Below the pieces are notes generated by a model. It was given only the letters and a program-made list of their open reading frames with translations. It made no database searches and was not told where the DNA came from. Of a DNA stretch of 64,000 nucleotides, positions 26,391 to 33,750 are shown piece by piece. The translations under genes were made by a program, and so were the position numbers. Numbering within the stretch: the stretch's first letter is position 1; the number at the start of each line of letters is the position of its first letter. The DNA is from UBA987 sp002292105 (lineage in GTDB: Bacteria; Bacteroidota; Bacteroidia; NS11-12g; UBA9320): the NCBI GenBank assembly GCA_943846675.1, contig OX044357.1, positions 620,001-684,000 on the forward strand, read 5' to 3'.

Positions 26391-26535
26391 TTATTCCCTT
26401 CGCCCCCAACTTCGCTGCACTGCGTTGTGCGCTTCACTCAAGGGCCTGGAAAGCCGTGCAGTGGATCAAGCCCGACAAGCTGTCGCTTGCTTTATCTTTT
26501 TTCATGCTTTTGCGCTGAAGCAAGCTTCGCACAAC
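26391..26535. other. GC-rich spacer with an inverted repeat, no gene
   Basis: These 145 bases are clearly richer in G+C than the surroundings. An 11-base sequence at 26421-26431 (TGCGTTGTGCG) is repeated inverted at 26528-26538 (CGCACAACGCA), so the spacer could fold into one long structure. A 62-codon open frame on the plus strand covers it but has no homology I recognise. Together with the flanking relic this fills the gap between the lipoprotein gene and tRNA-Asn. It could be a dispersed repeat family or a small non-coding RNA. Confidence 0.5.
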
Positions 26536-26544
26536 GCATAAAAA

Positions 26545-26568
26545 AAGCCCGACCATTCGGTCGGGCTT
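26545..26568 (-). terminator. Terminator of tRNA-Asn
   Basis: A 10-bp perfect stem (26545-26554 with 26559-26568, loop ATTC on the plus strand). On the minus strand it is followed by a run of T (the A-tract at 26540-26546), 11 bases after the tRNA 3' end. Confidence 0.85.
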
Positions 26569-26578
26569 GATCATCAAG

Positions 26579-26652
26579 CGCCCCATCCAGGACTCGAACC
26601 TGGGACCTGCGGATTAACAGTCCGTCGCTCTAACCAACTGAGCTAATGAGGC
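26579..26652 (-). tRNA. tRNA-Asn (anticodon GTT)
   Basis: Minus-strand cloverleaf of 74 bases. The 7-bp acceptor stem GCCTCAT/ATGGGGC (one G-T pair), D-arm GCTC-AGTTGGTTA-GAGC, anticodon arm with loop CTGTTAA (anticodon GTT), and T-arm with GGTTCGAGTCC all fit. The discriminator is G, as expected for tRNA-Asn. CCA is not encoded and must be added. Confidence 0.95.
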
Positions 26653-26758
26653 TTTTTCTAAAAGAGGTGCAAAAATAATGTAATACATGAAACTCAAAAT
26701 CTTTTTGAGAAAAATATTTTAAGATAATTTTTAGTGCATTTTTGCAAAAAAATTGAAC

Positions 26759-27685
26759 ATGAGTTTATTGGTAATCGGAAGTGTTGCATTTGACGCGATA
26801 GAAACCCCTTTTGGAAAGACAGATAAAATTATTGGTGGTGCAGCCACATACATTTCAATGGTGTCATCGTATCACACTGATGACGTCAATTTAGTTGGTG
26901 TTGTTGGAGAAGATTTTCCAAATGAACACATCGAATTACTCCAAAATATGGGGGTTAATACCGATGGACTTCAAATAAAAGAAGGCGAGAAGTCATTCTT
27001 TTGGAGTGGTCGATATCACAACGACATGAATAGTAGAGATACTTTAGTTACCGAACTGAATGTGCTTGAGAATTTTGATCCTATTATTCCAGAAGCGTAT
27101 CAAAACTGCGAATACCTTATGTTAGGGAACCTCTCTCCACAGGTTCAGCATACAGTAATTAGTCGATTGCGCAATAGACCTAAGCTGGTGGCGATGGATA
27201 CCATGAACTTTTGGATGGACATCGCATTGCCTGAGCTAACAGAAACAATTAAAAAAATAGATGTGTTGATCATCAACGATGAAGAAGCACGACAATTAAG
27301 TGGTGAGTATAGTTTGGTGAAGGCGAGTCAAAAAATTATGGCAATGGGACCACGTTTTCTAGTTATCAAAAAAGGAGAACATGGGGCTTTGTTGTTCCAT
27401 GAAAATTATGTCTTTTCAGCCCCGGCATTGCCGTTGGAAGAAGTATTCGACCCGACAGGAGCTGGAGACTCGTTTGCTGGTGGATTTATTTCGTACCTTG
27501 CCAAAACAGATGATATTACTTTCGAGAATATGAAACGAGCCGTGATTTACGGATCTGCAATGGCATCGTTTTGTGTTGAAAAATTTGGAACTGAAAGATT
27601 GGTAGGTTTAACGCATACTGAAATAGAAAACCGAGTTAAAGCCTTTATTAGCCTCTCTTCTGTAGATATCAGTCTGGCAAATTAA
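26759..27685 (+). CDS. PfkB family carbohydrate/nucleoside kinase
   Basis: A 308-residue ribokinase-fold kinase. The N-terminal VIGSVAFDAIETPFG and the GGAATYISM Gly-Gly motif bind the sugar; the C-terminal signature DPTGAGD at 231-237 carries the catalytic Asp237 and anion hole. The substrate (ribose, adenosine, fructose phosphate or other) cannot be set. The ATG at 26759 is preferred to the TTG at 26753. It is followed eight bases later by recJ, so the two are probably co-transcribed. Confidence 0.88.
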   Translation: MSLLVIGSVAFDAIETPFGKTDKIIGGAATYISMVSSYHTDDVNLVGVVGEDFPNEHIELLQNMGVNTDGLQIKEGEKSFFWSGRYHNDMNSRDTLVTELNVLENFDPIIPEAYQNCEYLMLGNLSPQVQHTVISRLRNRPKLVAMDTMNFWMDIALPELTETIKKIDVLIINDEEARQLSGEYSLVKASQKIMAMGPRFLVIKKGEHGALLFHENYVFSAPALPLEEVFDPTGAGDSFAGGFISYLAKTDDITFENMKRAVIYGSAMASFCVEKFGTERLVGLTHTEIENRVKAFISLSSVDISLAN

Positions 27686-27692
27686 TGCCAAG

Positions 27693-29399
27693 ATGAAAAA
27701 ACGCTGGGAGAAGAAAACAACAATATCCGCTGAACAGTTGAAACAGAAAGCCAAGGTACTTGGCACGAATGATTTCTATACACAGCTGTTATTGAATCGT
27801 AAGATTGAATCTCCTGACCAAGCGGGTATATTTTTTAATCCAGAACTTAGCGATTTACACGATCCATTTAGTATGTGCGATATGGATAAGGCTGTAAGTC
27901 GAATTGATCAAGCATGTACAAATTCTGAAACGGTATGGATTTACGGCGATTACGACGTCGACGGCACAACCAGTGTGGCGTTAATGTTTGGCTTTTTAAG
28001 GCAGTTTATTCCTAATATCAATTACTACATACCAGACCGAGAGAAGGAGGGCTACGGGTTGTCTGATAAGGCTGTAACGCAAGCCATTGCACAGAATGTA
28101 GATTTGATCATTACCCTCGATTGTGGAATTCGATCAGTTGATTTGGTCAAGAAAGGACAAGAAGGCGGGGTAGATTTTATCATTTGCGATCACCACGAAG
28201 TAGGAGAGGAATTGCCTGATGCCGTTGCGGTACTTGACCCAAAAAGACCTGATTGTACGTATCCGTATAAATCTCTGTCAGCATGTGGGGTTGGGTTTAA
28301 ATTAACCCAGGCTTTGTGCTCGTTTTGGGAGCATCCGATGGAGCTTGCGCTCGATTCCTTAGATCTTGTTGCCGTAAGTATTGCGTCTGACTTGGTTCCC
28401 ATTACCGGTGAGAACAGGGTGCTGGCATTTCATGGATTGCGAAAGCTAGAAACAAACCCAACGCAAGGACTAAAGACAATAATTGAGAAGTTTATGTCGT
28501 CTCGATCCATCGATATTACCAACATTGTATTCATGATTGGTCCGCGAATTAATGCAGCCGGCAGAATTGCAGCCGCCGACACCGCGGTGAAGTTGCTCTT
28601 GGCTGAGGATGATGTAGACGCTGAAGCCTTATCGACACAGCTTAATGAATACAATACGACAAGAAGGTCGTTAGACCAAGACATTACCGCTCAGGCTTTG
28701 CAACTATTAGAAGTTGACAATAACTACGTAAATAAAAAAACGACAGTAGTATTCCAGCCCGATTGGCATAAAGGAGTTGTGGGCATTGTGGCGAGCAGAT
28801 TGCTTGAAAAGCACTACAAACCAACAATTGTCTTAACTAAAAAGGACGATAAAATCGTTGGATCAGCTAGGTCGATAGAAGGTTTTGATATCCATCAAGC
28901 CTTGGTTAGCTGCCATGACTATTTGTACCAGTTTGGTGGTCATCAGTTTGCTGCAGGCCTAACTATGGACTTGGAAAATTTAGAATCGTTTAAAGAGGCT
29001 TTCGAAAATCAAGCGAGTCATTTAACGGAAGACCAACTAACTAAAAAGTATAGGTACGAATCAGAAATAACGCTGCAATCCATTACCTCAAATTTATATA
29101 ACAATATCAAAAGGTTTGCACCCTTTGGTCCTGATAACATGAAGCCGGTATTTAGGTCTAATGCGGTTTTTGATACTGGGTCAGCGCGTACAATGGGTAA
29201 AGGAGGCGAACACCTAAAGTTAAATCTGGTTCAAAACTTAGGGCAAAAAGCAATCGGGGCTACTGCCTTTGGATTCGGGAATCTATATCCTAAGATCAAG
29301 GATGGTTCCACAATGGATGTGCTATTTACGATTGAAGAAAATTCTTTTCGAGGTGATCTAACCATAGAATTGATGATTCAAGACATACAATTGTTTTAA
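27693..29399 (+). CDS. recJ: Single-stranded-DNA-specific exonuclease RecJ
   Basis: 568 residues, the normal size for RecJ. The DHH phosphoesterase motifs are complete: GDYDVDG (85-91), LDCGI, and DHH at 166-168; the DHHA1 part has the FGGHQFAAG motif and the OB-fold follows with FAPFGPDNMKPVF. It degrades single-stranded DNA 5' to 3' with Mn/Mg in RecF-type recombination and base-excision repair. It begins eight bases after the PfkB gene. Confidence 0.95.
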   Translation: MKKRWEKKTTISAEQLKQKAKVLGTNDFYTQLLLNRKIESPDQAGIFFNPELSDLHDPFSMCDMDKAVSRIDQACTNSETVWIYGDYDVDGTTSVALMFGFLRQFIPNINYYIPDREKEGYGLSDKAVTQAIAQNVDLIITLDCGIRSVDLVKKGQEGGVDFIICDHHEVGEELPDAVAVLDPKRPDCTYPYKSLSACGVGFKLTQALCSFWEHPMELALDSLDLVAVSIASDLVPITGENRVLAFHGLRKLETNPTQGLKTIIEKFMSSRSIDITNIVFMIGPRINAAGRIAAADTAVKLLLAEDDVDAEALSTQLNEYNTTRRSLDQDITAQALQLLEVDNNYVNKKTTVVFQPDWHKGVVGIVASRLLEKHYKPTIVLTKKDDKIVGSARSIEGFDIHQALVSCHDYLYQFGGHQFAAGLTMDLENLESFKEAFENQASHLTEDQLTKKYRYESEITLQSITSNLYNNIKRFAPFGPDNMKPVFRSNAVFDTGSARTMGKGGEHLKLNLVQNLGQKAIGATAFGFGNLYPKIKDGSTMDVLFTIEENSFRGDLTIELMIQDIQLF

Positions 29400-29443
29400 C
29401 TGGTAGAAACAAATTCAGATTTTAATGGTTAGAACTTGTAGAT

Positions 29444-30760
29444 ATGAAAATAGGAATAGATGATATGGCCTTTATGGCTCCGGCCCTAGCATTGCCAATT
29501 AAAGACTTAGCAGAAGCGAGAAATATCGAATATGATAAACTGAGATTTGGCTTAGGTCTTAAGGCAATGGCGGTATGCGATGCCGACGAAGATGTAGTGA
29601 CCCTTGCATCCACTGCTTTGATACGTTTATTTCAACAAAACGAAAATTTAGATCCAAGCGACATCGGAAGAATATATGTCGGGACTGAAAGTAGTATTGA
29701 CGGGTCAAAACCGATAGCGTCTTACGTACATGACATTGCAAATCAATATTTTAATTCCAACAACCAGGGAGAAAATAGTCTGCGGAATTGTGATGTAATT
29801 GATATGACTTTTGCATGTATTGGAGCGGTAGATGCCATGCACAATTCACTAGATTACGTCGCTTGTAATCCTACTAAAACAGCCATCGTAATAGCGGCAG
29901 ATATTGCAAATTACGATTTAGGCTCTCCTGGGGAATATACCCAAGGTGCAGGAGCAACAGCGATATTACTAAAAGCGAACCCAAGACTGATTTCATTTAA
30001 CTCGTCATGGGGCGTTGCTATGAAAAGCGAGCACGACTTTTTTAAACCGGTCAGGTTAGAAGTGTTAGACGGTGAGGTTAAAGAGATGCACGATGAGAAG
30101 CCGATATATGATGGTCATCTTTCTAACGAAACCTATAAACAGCGGATAGAGGAAGCATGGGAAAACTATGCTACGGATTCGAGCATATCCGAGTACGATT
30201 ACCTTGTATTCCACCTACCTTATGCATACCACGGTAGACGGATAATTTCGTCTTTACTCGAAAAAAATCTGAAAACTTCTGGTCATTTAGAACAAATTTA
30301 TCGGGAAAACGGAATTGATATAAACACCCCAGATACGCGTAAGCAGTTTGCCAAGTCAGACTATTACAAAAAATGGGTCAAAAAACATGTATCGGGAGGG
30401 GAAGTCTACTCTTCGGATATAGGCAATTTGTATACGGCCAGTATCTTCCTTAGTTTAATGAGCACGCTGAAAAACAACATAGTGTCGCATGGGCAAAGTG
30501 TTTTGTTTTTTGCCTATGGCAGTGGTTCTAAAGCCAAAGTGTTTTCAGGAACAATTGAATCAGGGATGTCCCAGGTTATCACGCGATGGAATTTGGATGA
30601 ATTTTTCGATGATAGGAGATCTATTTCCTTCTCGACGTATATCGACCTAAGAGGTAAAAAAGTATCGAAGCCAATTGCTCCTAAAAAGTTAGTCGTCCAG
30701 CTTTCCTCTGGAGTTACAGCTACAAACAGATATGAGCGAGGGTATTCAATCCGAGCGTAA
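29444..30760 (+). CDS. Hydroxymethylglutaryl-CoA synthase
   Basis: Thiolase-fold enzyme that condenses acetyl-CoA and acetoacetyl-CoA to HMG-CoA, the first committed step of the mevalonate route to isoprenoids. Catalytic residues are visible: Glu82 (GTESSIDGSKP), Cys125 (DMTFACIGAVDA) and His257 (VFHLPYAYHGRR). SPGEYTQGAGATAILL is the conserved Gly-rich turn. Length 438 is slightly above the bacterial norm of about 390 owing to a C-terminal extension. Mevalonate genes are common in flavobacteria-like Bacteroidota; the other pathway genes are not in this window. Confidence 0.92.
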   Translation: MKIGIDDMAFMAPALALPIKDLAEARNIEYDKLRFGLGLKAMAVCDADEDVVTLASTALIRLFQQNENLDPSDIGRIYVGTESSIDGSKPIASYVHDIANQYFNSNNQGENSLRNCDVIDMTFACIGAVDAMHNSLDYVACNPTKTAIVIAADIANYDLGSPGEYTQGAGATAILLKANPRLISFNSSWGVAMKSEHDFFKPVRLEVLDGEVKEMHDEKPIYDGHLSNETYKQRIEEAWENYATDSSISEYDYLVFHLPYAYHGRRIISSLLEKNLKTSGHLEQIYRENGIDINTPDTRKQFAKSDYYKKWVKKHVSGGEVYSSDIGNLYTASIFLSLMSTLKNNIVSHGQSVLFFAYGSGSKAKVFSGTIESGMSQVITRWNLDEFFDDRRSISFSTYIDLRGKKVSKPIAPKKLVVQLSSGVTATNRYERGYSIRA

Positions 30761-30842
30761 TGTTTGCGCCTAATACCATTAAATTGTTAAAAAGTTGGGT
30801 GCAAGTACTTCGGCTTTTATATGGTAATTCGTATCACAAGGT

Positions 30843-30850
30843 TAGCTTTG
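30843..30850 (+). promoter_or_regulatory. -7 element TAGCTTTG of the PLP decarboxylase gene
   Basis: Perfect TAnnTTTG match 62 bases upstream of the ATG at 30913. It places the tandem repeat at 30862-30888 inside the transcribed leader. Confidence 0.5.
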
Positions 30851-30861
30851 TGGCGTAGCAA

Positions 30862-30890
30862 ACAGAAGAGACAGAAGAGACAGAAGAGAC
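30862..30890 (+). repeat. 9-bp tandem repeat (ACAGAAGAG x3) in the leader
   Basis: Three perfect copies of ACAGAAGAG at 30862-30870, 30871-30879 and 30880-30888, plus AC of a fourth. It lies between the -7 element and the start codon of the decarboxylase gene. Confidence 0.9.
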
Positions 30891-30912
30891 AAAAAATTCT
30901 GTCTAAACTATT

Positions 30913-32322
30913 ATGGACGAACTTCCCAGTACGATTCAAGACGATTTAAAACTGTTCAACACCCTTGTTGATTTTTTACTAAAAGAAGAAAAAGACAATC
31001 CAGTAGCCGAGCGGATTCATCGCAAAGATTTACATAAAGCGGTTGACTATTCCTTATCTAATGAAGCAAGTCTTGACCAAGATTTGTTGCAAAATTTAAA
31101 AGATTTAGTTCGCGCAACACCAAAAACAGCAACCGAGCTCTTCTTCAATCAATTGTTTGGGGGTAGACAAGGCAAGGCAGTAGTAGGCGACTTATTGGCA
31201 GTGCTGTTGAACAATAGCATGTACACCTATAAGGTGGCAGGACCTCTAGTTGCAATAGAAAAGGAGATAATTCATCAATCGTGTAAGCTTGTTGGATTTG
31301 ATAGCAACGGTGACGGAACAATTGCTCCTGGAGGGTCAATGAGCAACTACATGGCCCTGCTTATGGCTCGTGACAAAGCACAGCCTGATGCGCGATTTGA
31401 AGGCGTTAACCAACCGTTGGTGATGTATACATCAAATGAGTCTCACTATTCAAATGCGAAGAATGCAAGTTTTGCAGGCATTGGACGCAATAATGTTAGG
31501 TATATTGAGGCGAATGATCACGGACAAATGCGGCCCGATCGTTTAGAGGAGCAAATAAAAGAAGACATTGCTAATGGCTTTAAACCTTTTTATGTCAATG
31601 CTACAGCAGGCACAACGGTGTTAGGCGCTTTTGATCCGGTTAATGACATAGCAGATATAACCGAAGCCTATAATCTGTGGCTTCATGTTGATGGAGCCTA
31701 TTGTGGTGCTGTCATTTTTAGTGAAAAGTATCGTCATGTGGTAGATGGTGCCCACAGAGCGGATTCATTCAGCTATAACGCACATAAAATGTTGGGTACA
31801 CCATTAACGTGTTCGCTGATATTGGTTAAAGACAAAAGATATCTCACACATTCGTTTAGCAATGAGGCGGAGTACCTGTACCAAACAGATGACGATGCCG
31901 ATAATTTGGGTAAGACGTCTCTGCAGTGTGGTCGAAGAAACGACGCATTGAAATTTTGGACGTTGTGGAAGTCGATTGGTTTAAAAGGGCTTGAGCAAAT
32001 GGTCGATAAGCAATTTGCACTTTCAAGCTATGCAAAGGCATATGTTGATGGCCATCCGGATTATCAAGTATATAGTTATGACGATTCAGTCTCGATATGT
32101 TTTAATTACAAAGGAATTGACGCCGCAAGTCTTTGTACGGCACTTTATGAAGAGCAAGAGACGGTGGTAGGGTTCGGAATATTCAATGAGGATAAATTCA
32201 TCAGGCTCGTTACGATAAACCCAAACAACTCAGAAAAAGATTTAGATCGCTTTTTTAACGTTATTGAAACATTCGTGTCTCGTACACCAAAGCTTCAAGA
32301 AATCAAAGTAGCGTCTGAATAA
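30913..32322 (+). CDS. Group II PLP-dependent amino acid decarboxylase
   Basis: A 469-residue enzyme of the glutamate/cysteine-sulfinate/aromatic amino acid decarboxylase family. The PLP Lys292 is in SYNAHKMLG; HVDGAY (Asp260) binds the pyridine nitrogen; His178 (NESHYS) stacks on the ring; FFNQLFGG at 77-84 and GGSMSNYMALL at 140-150 are family motifs. The pattern is closest to glutamate or cysteine-sulfinate decarboxylases, but the substrate is not certain. The product would be GABA, beta-alanine or hypotaurine. It is preceded by a -7 element and a tandem repeat in the leader. Confidence 0.88.
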   Translation: MDELPSTIQDDLKLFNTLVDFLLKEEKDNPVAERIHRKDLHKAVDYSLSNEASLDQDLLQNLKDLVRATPKTATELFFNQLFGGRQGKAVVGDLLAVLLNNSMYTYKVAGPLVAIEKEIIHQSCKLVGFDSNGDGTIAPGGSMSNYMALLMARDKAQPDARFEGVNQPLVMYTSNESHYSNAKNASFAGIGRNNVRYIEANDHGQMRPDRLEEQIKEDIANGFKPFYVNATAGTTVLGAFDPVNDIADITEAYNLWLHVDGAYCGAVIFSEKYRHVVDGAHRADSFSYNAHKMLGTPLTCSLILVKDKRYLTHSFSNEAEYLYQTDDDADNLGKTSLQCGRRNDALKFWTLWKSIGLKGLEQMVDKQFALSSYAKAYVDGHPDYQVYSYDDSVSICFNYKGIDAASLCTALYEEQETVVGFGIFNEDKFIRLVTINPNNSEKDLDRFFNVIETFVSRTPKLQEIKVASE

Positions 32323-32372
32323 CAAAAAATTTGTCAGCCTGCTTGTAAGACGGTGATTGAATGCACCGTAAT

Positions 32373-33011
32373 TTATTTCGGCATAGGAAATGCCAACATT
32401 TCACCCATACCAACGGTAAAAAGCCAACAGCCATAAATGGCGTGTTCTATTGACGTTAACATTATCGATTTTGTCGTTTGGTAGGTTAATGAAAAAACAA
32501 TTCCTCCTACAAAAGTTAAAGCCAAAACCAATGGGTTGAGGAAGACGATATGTGCGAATGAAAACAAAATCGCATTGGTAAAAATCATTACCGACTTATT
32601 GTTAAATAGGTGTTTATATCGGGCATAAAAGAATGTGCGATACAAGAATTCTTGAGGGTAAACAGAAAATACACTATAGAACAAACTGATCCCTACTAAC
32701 ATCCCAATGTTCTTTCTTGCCACAATGAAGAGATTCTCGGGATGAAAGAAATACATGAATACAACGGTTAAGCCAATGAGCAATGCAGTTCGCATTAAGA
32801 TAACCTTCCAATACGTATACTCAGGTATGGCGTAAAGCGCTTTTGTTTGGACAATTCTGTCTTTTCTGGACATGTAGATGGCGTATACTACAGCGACTAA
32901 AATAATCGCAGCCCTGATACCTGAATGTATCGGTACAAGTACGACCGCGGGCATCCCAATAAATAAAATAAGGAGCTCGATGATGTGTTTATTTTTCTTG
33001 TTGCCGGCCAT
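32373..33011 (-). CDS. CPBP family intramembrane metalloprotease-like protein
   Basis: A 212-residue membrane protein with about six to seven hydrophobic helices. The CPBP (CAAX protease/bacteriocin-processing, Abi) motifs are seen in order: QEFLYRTFF (usually EExxxR), FSFAHIVFLN and a final SIEHAIYG. The first Glu of motif 1 is replaced by Gln, which may weaken metal chemistry. Possible roles are membrane peptidase or immunity-like protein; the substrate is unknown. It diverges from the DUF6629 gene. Confidence 0.8.
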   Translation of the reverse strand: MAGNKKNKHIIELLILFIGMPAVVLVPIHSGIRAAIILVAVVYAIYMSRKDRIVQTKALYAIPEYTYWKVILMRTALLIGLTVVFMYFFHPENLFIVARKNIGMLVGISLFYSVFSVYPQEFLYRTFFYARYKHLFNNKSVMIFTNAILFSFAHIVFLNPLVLALTFVGGIVFSLTYQTTKSIMLTSIEHAIYGCWLFTVGMGEMLAFPMPK

Positions 33012-33081
33012 TTATGTAAGTCTTACACATACGCAATATCTTGAAAAGCCTTAGTTTTACAACTGAACAAGCTAATATAAT

Positions 33082-33750
33082 ATGTTTTTTTCGCCTGAAG
33101 CCAGTTTTACTGCATCTGCAGTTATTAACACAGTTGGTATTATCAGTTTTAAGAAATCTCCAAATACCGAGTCCAAAGTAATGGCTTGCATCCCTATCTT
33201 TTTTGGAATACAACAATTTGCTGAAGGGGTGGTTTGGTTATCTCTGCTATACGATCAATTATCTTTTTTGAGGCACGCGAGCACGTCAGTTTTCATTTTG
33301 TTCGCATGGGTCGTTTGGCCCTTCTGGATTCCATATGGCATGGAGGGCATCGAACTCAATAAAAGTCGCAAAAAAATACTAAAGTGGTTTAAGTACGTAG
33401 GACTTGGGTTAAGTTGTACCTTGGGGTATGCGCTGTTGTTCAGAGATGTACAAGCCGCTATTTTGGACTGCAGTGTCATCTATTCTTTCAATGTGTCTGA
33501 CGACATTCATAAAACATTCGGGGTGTTTTATCTCATTGGCATTATTGCCCCAACCTTGATTTCAAAGGCAAACAAGGCATGGCTGTTGGGTGCAATGAAC
33601 CTGCTGGCTTATTTCGGTACAAAGATTTTTATCAGTGATAGAATACTATCCATATGGTACTTTTTTGCCGCCATCACGAGCATCATCGTCTACTGGATAA
33701 TTTTGGATTACAACAAGCGGATTCAAGAAACGACTTATTCTTCAGAGTAA
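33082..33750 (+). CDS. DUF6629-like integral membrane protein
   Basis: A 222-residue membrane protein with about seven hydrophobic helices. The start MFFSPEASFTASAVINTVG and IPIFFGIQQFAEGVVWLSL match the widespread DUF6629 family, whose function is unknown. Its 3' end overlaps the convergent murF-alr gene by 16 bp. Confidence 0.75.
   Translation: MFFSPEASFTASAVINTVGIISFKKSPNTESKVMACIPIFFGIQQFAEGVVWLSLLYDQLSFLRHASTSVFILFAWVVWPFWIPYGMEGIELNKSRKKILKWFKYVGLGLSCTLGYALLFRDVQAAILDCSVIYSFNVSDDIHKTFGVFYLIGIIAPTLISKANKAWLLGAMNLLAYFGTKIFISDRILSIWYFFAAITSIIVYWIILDYNKRIQETTYSSE

Noticed and set aside
26353..26541. 62-codon plus-strand open frame in the tRNA-Asn relic region
   Set aside because: It lies over a GC-rich repeat and a decayed tRNA/terminator copy, has no start signal and its composition reflects the DNA repeat, not a protein.
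30862..30890. Three ACAGAAGAG units as a possible CRISPR or regulatory array
   Set aside because: The units are 9 bp and directly adjacent, with no spacers and no cas genes; it is a simple tandem repeat.
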